In this document: positions 5,070 to 6,921 of the stretch, in pieces
How the letters are laid out: each line of letters opens with the position of its first letter
Numbering within the stretch: position 1 is the first letter of the stretch
Assembly: GCA_030667205.1 (NCBI GenBank)
Contig: DAOUWH010000079.1
Coordinates: 1-6,921 of the forward strand
Direction of reading: 5' to 3'
DNA length: 6,921 nt
Source of the DNA: Nitrospirota bacterium
Lineage (GTDB): Bacteria; Nitrospirota; Thermodesulfovibrionia; Thermodesulfovibrionales; JdFR-86
Translations under genes and position numbers: made by a program
The notes under the pieces: model-generated
Databases searched by the model: none
Told to the model about the DNA's origin: nothing
What the model saw: the letters and a program-made list of their open reading frames with translations, nothing else

Positions 5070-5626
5070 GATGTTTCGTCGCAATCGAGCTTCCAGAGGC
5101 GCTTAAAGGAGAGATCGCATCCCGCACCGAGGGACTTAGGGCCGCGGGGGCCGACGCCCGCTGGATAAAGGCCGAGAACCTGCACCTGACCCTCAAGTTC
5201 CTCGGAAATATCCCCGAAGAAACGCTTCCGGGCATCGAAGAATCGCTGAAAAAGGCGGTGAGGCCGCATATGAGGTTCAGGCTGAGGTTCTCCGGCGCGG
5301 GTGTGTTCCCCGGCAGGAAGCGTCCGAGGGTGGTCTGGATAGGGATTCAGGACTCCATGAGGCTTGTGGGACTCCAGCAGGACGTCGAGAGCTCAATGGC
5401 CGAGCTGGGGTTTGAGGCCGAAAATAGGCACTACAGCCCGCACCTTACGATCGGGAGGCTGAAGTCCCCCAGGCGGAGAGACGTCCTGCTGGAGGAACTG
5501 GATGCGCTCTCGGAGGAGGAGTTCGGCGAGTTGGAGGTAACCGAGGTAGCCCTGATGAGGAGCACCCTCAGGCCCACGGGGGCCGAATATTCCAGGCTCT
5601 GCGGCATACCGCTGGGGCATCCCTGA
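5060..5626 (+). CDS. thpR: RNA 2',3'-cyclic phosphodiesterase (2H phosphoesterase)
   Basis: A 188-residue protein of the LigT/ThpR family. It carries both HxTx motifs of the 2H phosphoesterase fold: H42-L-T44 in LHLTLKFLG and H128-L-T130 in YSPHLTIGRLK. The beginning MDLRCFVAIELPE and the later RSTLRPTGAEYSRL are typical. The enzyme opens 2',3'-cyclic phosphates at RNA ends to 2'-phosphates in the cytoplasm; early members were described as 2'-5' RNA ligases. Its length is normal and both catalytic histidines are present. The start overlaps cinA by 10 bp and has no clear ribosome binding site. It is probably the last gene of this transcription unit, since a 253-bp gap with a repeat and a promoter follows. 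Confidence 0.92.
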   Translation: MDLRCFVAIELPEALKGEIASRTEGLRAAGADARWIKAENLHLTLKFLGNIPEETLPGIEESLKKAVRPHMRFRLRFSGAGVFPGRKRPRVVWIGIQDSMRLVGLQQDVESSMAELGFEAENRHYSPHLTIGRLKSPRRRDVLLEELDALSEEEFGELEVTEVALMRSTLRPTGAEYSRLCGIPLGHP

Positions 5627-5709
5627 CACCTCCCGAAACAGGCTGGAAAAAGCCGTCCTTCCATTAAATCGTTAAATATTTCAAAGTGATAACTCTTTTC
5701 CCGTGGTTG

Positions 5710-5802
5710 CGTCATTGCGAGCACCCTGAGCCTGTCGAAAGGTGCGAAGCAATCCCAGCGGGTTATAATCTCTGAGATTGCTTCGCTTCGCTCGCAATGA
5801 CG
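5710..5802. repeat. Composite palindromic intergenic repeat with a nested hairpin
   Basis: The outer arms CGTCATTGCGAG (5710-5721) and CTCGCAATGACG (5791-5802) are perfect inverse complements, and CGAAGCAATC (5745-5754) pairs with GATTGCTTCG (5776-5785). In the right arm these two blocks are separated by CTTCG. In the left arm they are separated by a different 23-base segment (5722-5744), which contributes to its own small stem GCACC/GGTGC (5721-5725 and 5741-5745) around CCTGTCGAA. Both sequence types resemble short palindromic repeats I remember as scattered between genes in many bacterial genomes. The element lies between thpR and the recA promoter and encodes no protein. It could be a REP/MITE-like mobile element that also works as a terminator for the upstream operon. 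Confidence 0.8.
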
Positions 5803-5804
5803 TC

Positions 5805-5833
5805 TTGATGTGTTAATATATTTGTGCTATTTC
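5805..5833 (+). promoter_or_regulatory. Predicted recA promoter
   Basis: -35 TTGATG (5805-5810), a 17-base spacer ending TTTGTGC, and -10 TATTTC (5828-5833) with an extended -10 TGC. The TTGTGNTA block recurs at the two minus-strand promoters in this window. It starts 2 bases after the palindromic repeat. No CTGT-N8-ACAG or GAAC-N4-GTTC SOS box was found in 5627-5879, so LexA control of these classical types is not supported. Confidence 0.45.
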
Positions 5834-5879
5834 AGGTTAAAATAATAGGCTCGCAATACGAGGCGTTTCTGGAGGGAAG

Positions 5880-6875
5880 ATGGACAAGGACAAACTGAAG
5901 GCCCTGGACATGGCTATCTCGCAGATAGAGAGGAGCTTTGGCAAGGGCGCCATAATGCGGTTCGGCGACGCCGAGACGATAGAGGGGATACAGACTATAC
6001 CCACGGGGTCGCTTTCTCTTGATATTGCCTCGGGCATAGGGGGCTTGCCCAGGGGCAGGGTCGTGGAGATATACGGCCCGGAGTCTTCCGGCAAGACGAC
6101 CCTTGCACTTAACGCAATCGCCCAGGCCCAGAAGACCGGCGGCGGCGCCGCTTTCATAGATGCCGAGCACGCCCTTGACGTAAATTACGCGGCCAAGCTC
6201 GGCGTGGTGCTCGACGACCTGCTCATATCACAGCCCGACACGGGGGAGCAAGCCCTCGAGGTCACCGAATCGCTCGTCAGGAGCGGGGCGCTCGATATCG
6301 TGGTTATCGACTCGGTCGCCGCCCTCGTGCCGAAGGCCGAGATAGAGGGAGACATGGGCGATTCGCTGCCGGGGCTTCAGGCAAGGCTCATGAGCCAGGC
6401 CATGAGGAAGCTCACCTCCGCCATCGCGAAGTCCATGACCACCGTTATCTTCATAAACCAGATAAGGCACAAGATAGGCGTGATGTTCGGAAGCCCCGAG
6501 ACGACCAGCGGCGGAAACGCTTTGAAATTCTACGCGTCGATGAGGCTCGACATCCGCAGGATAGAGAGCCTCAAGGACGGCCAGGCGATGATAGGCAACC
6601 GTGTCAGGGTCAAGGTGGTAAAGAACAAGCTCTCCCCGCCTTTCAGGCAGGCGGAGTTCGACATCTACTTCAACGAGGGAATCTCAAGGGCCGGCGAGGT
6701 CGTAGACCTCGCCGTTGACAGAAAAATAATCGACAAGTCGGGCGCCTGGTACAGCTACGGCGACACAAGGATAGGACAGGGGAGGGAGAACGCGAGACAG
6801 TACCTTGCGAAGAACCCCGATACCATGCAAGAGATCGAAAATAAAATCGTGGAGGCCTTCGGGAGCAAGCAATGA
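5880..6875 (+). CDS. recA: Recombinase RecA
   Basis: A 331-residue DNA recombinase: an ATP-dependent filament on single-stranded DNA for homologous repair, and coprotease for SOS functions. Walker A is GPESSGKTT (66-74), the catalytic glutamate is E96 in DAEHALD, and Walker B is VVIDS (141-145). DNA-binding loop L1 lies around EGDMGDSLPG (156-165) and L2 around NQIRHKIGVMFGSPETTSGG (193-212). FYASMRLDIRR and VVKNKLSPPFRQAEF are also typical. GGAGGG lies 4 bases from the ATG. The C-terminus stops at IENKIVEAFGSKQ, so the long acidic tail of E. coli RecA (353 residues) is missing. Ser-Leu-Pro in L1 and His197 in L2 replace residues more usual in proteobacterial RecA. It has its own predicted promoter and overlaps the next gene by ATGA. 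Confidence 0.98.
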   Translation: MDKDKLKALDMAISQIERSFGKGAIMRFGDAETIEGIQTIPTGSLSLDIASGIGGLPRGRVVEIYGPESSGKTTLALNAIAQAQKTGGGAAFIDAEHALDVNYAAKLGVVLDDLLISQPDTGEQALEVTESLVRSGALDIVVIDSVAALVPKAEIEGDMGDSLPGLQARLMSQAMRKLTSAIAKSMTTVIFINQIRHKIGVMFGSPETTSGGNALKFYASMRLDIRRIESLKDGQAMIGNRVRVKVVKNKLSPPFRQAEFDIYFNEGISRAGEVVDLAVDRKIIDKSGAWYSYGDTRIGQGRENARQYLAKNPDTMQEIENKIVEAFGSKQ

Positions 6876-6921
6876 AAGAGATCAAGGAACTTCTAAAGAT
6901 AGCGTCGGAGCAGAGCGCGTC
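6872..6921 (+). CDS. Start of a gene cut by the window edge, possibly a PilT-like ATPase
   Basis: The ATG overlaps the recA stop (ATGA), and GGGAG lies 6 bases upstream. Only MKEIKELLKIASEQSA and the first two bases of a Ser codon are visible. The pattern of an amphipathic helix followed by (G/S)AS resembles the beginning of PilT/PilB-type secretion ATPases, where xxLLxxAxxxxASDLH is usual. RecX, a common recA neighbour, does not usually begin this way. With 17 residues this is a suggestion only; that a gene starts here is much surer than what it is. Confidence 0.55.
   Translation, partial: MKEIKELLKIASEQSA

Noticed and set aside
5641..5654. Short hairpin GGCT-N6-AGCC after thpR as a terminator
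   Set aside because: Only four base pairs and no U-run; the larger palindrome at 5710-5802 is the better candidate.
5710..5802. CRISPR-like repeat unit
   Set aside because: There is one palindromic element only, with no regularly spaced direct repeats and no cas gene.
5627..5879. SOS/LexA box upstream of recA
   Set aside because: I looked for CTGT-N8-ACAG and GAAC-N4-GTTC and found neither. A lineage-specific LexA site cannot be excluded.

Overview
The window reads as ordinary chromosome from a GC-rich, anaerobic or microaerophilic bacterium. The best guess is Nitrospirota or a neighbouring Desulfobacterota-type lineage. This rests on three things seen here: a membrane-anchored multiheme cytochrome c, the gene order pgpA-cinA-thpR-recA (known to me from such groups), and promoters with CCCTTGAC-type -35 regions. 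The lineage is an inference, since no rRNA or other taxonomic marker is present.

Left part, minus strand (1-1641). The window opens inside a nitroreductase-family gene whose start is at 269. Upstream of it lie a long leader with two inverted repeats, a promoter (362-389) and a double hairpin (396-449). The hairpin probably ends the preceding operon. That operon, also on the minus strand, holds a small membrane protein of unknown function (1288-1641) and a NapC/NirT-like cytochrome with nine candidate heme sites (476-1291). The two genes overlap by ATGA.

Divergent control region (1642-1836). Two promoters face away from each other, one for the cytochrome operon and one for the plus-strand operon. 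A 13-bp inverted repeat is centred almost exactly midway between their -35 boxes, so it is a good candidate for a shared operator.

Right part, plus strand (1837-6921). A tightly packed run encodes a zinc alcohol dehydrogenase, an LsrF-like class I aldolase/thiolase, a YhfA-type OsmC protein, phosphatidylglycerophosphatase A, a CinA-C (PncC-like) protein and the RNA 2',3'-cyclic phosphodiesterase ThpR. Most junctions overlap or are only a few bases apart. The first three genes suggest small carbonyl/hydroxyketone metabolism plus thiol-based peroxide defence. The last three are housekeeping genes (lipid, NAD salvage, RNA end processing). A 253-bp gap then carries a composite palindromic repeat and a separate promoter for recA. 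recA overlaps, by ATGA, the start of a further gene cut by the window edge, possibly a PilT-like ATPase.

No tRNA, rRNA, CRISPR array, insertion sequence or phage gene was seen. The least explained parts are the nonaheme cytochrome with its small membrane partner, the divergent operator-like dyad, the nested palindrome before recA, and a CinA-like protein with an altered glycine loop.
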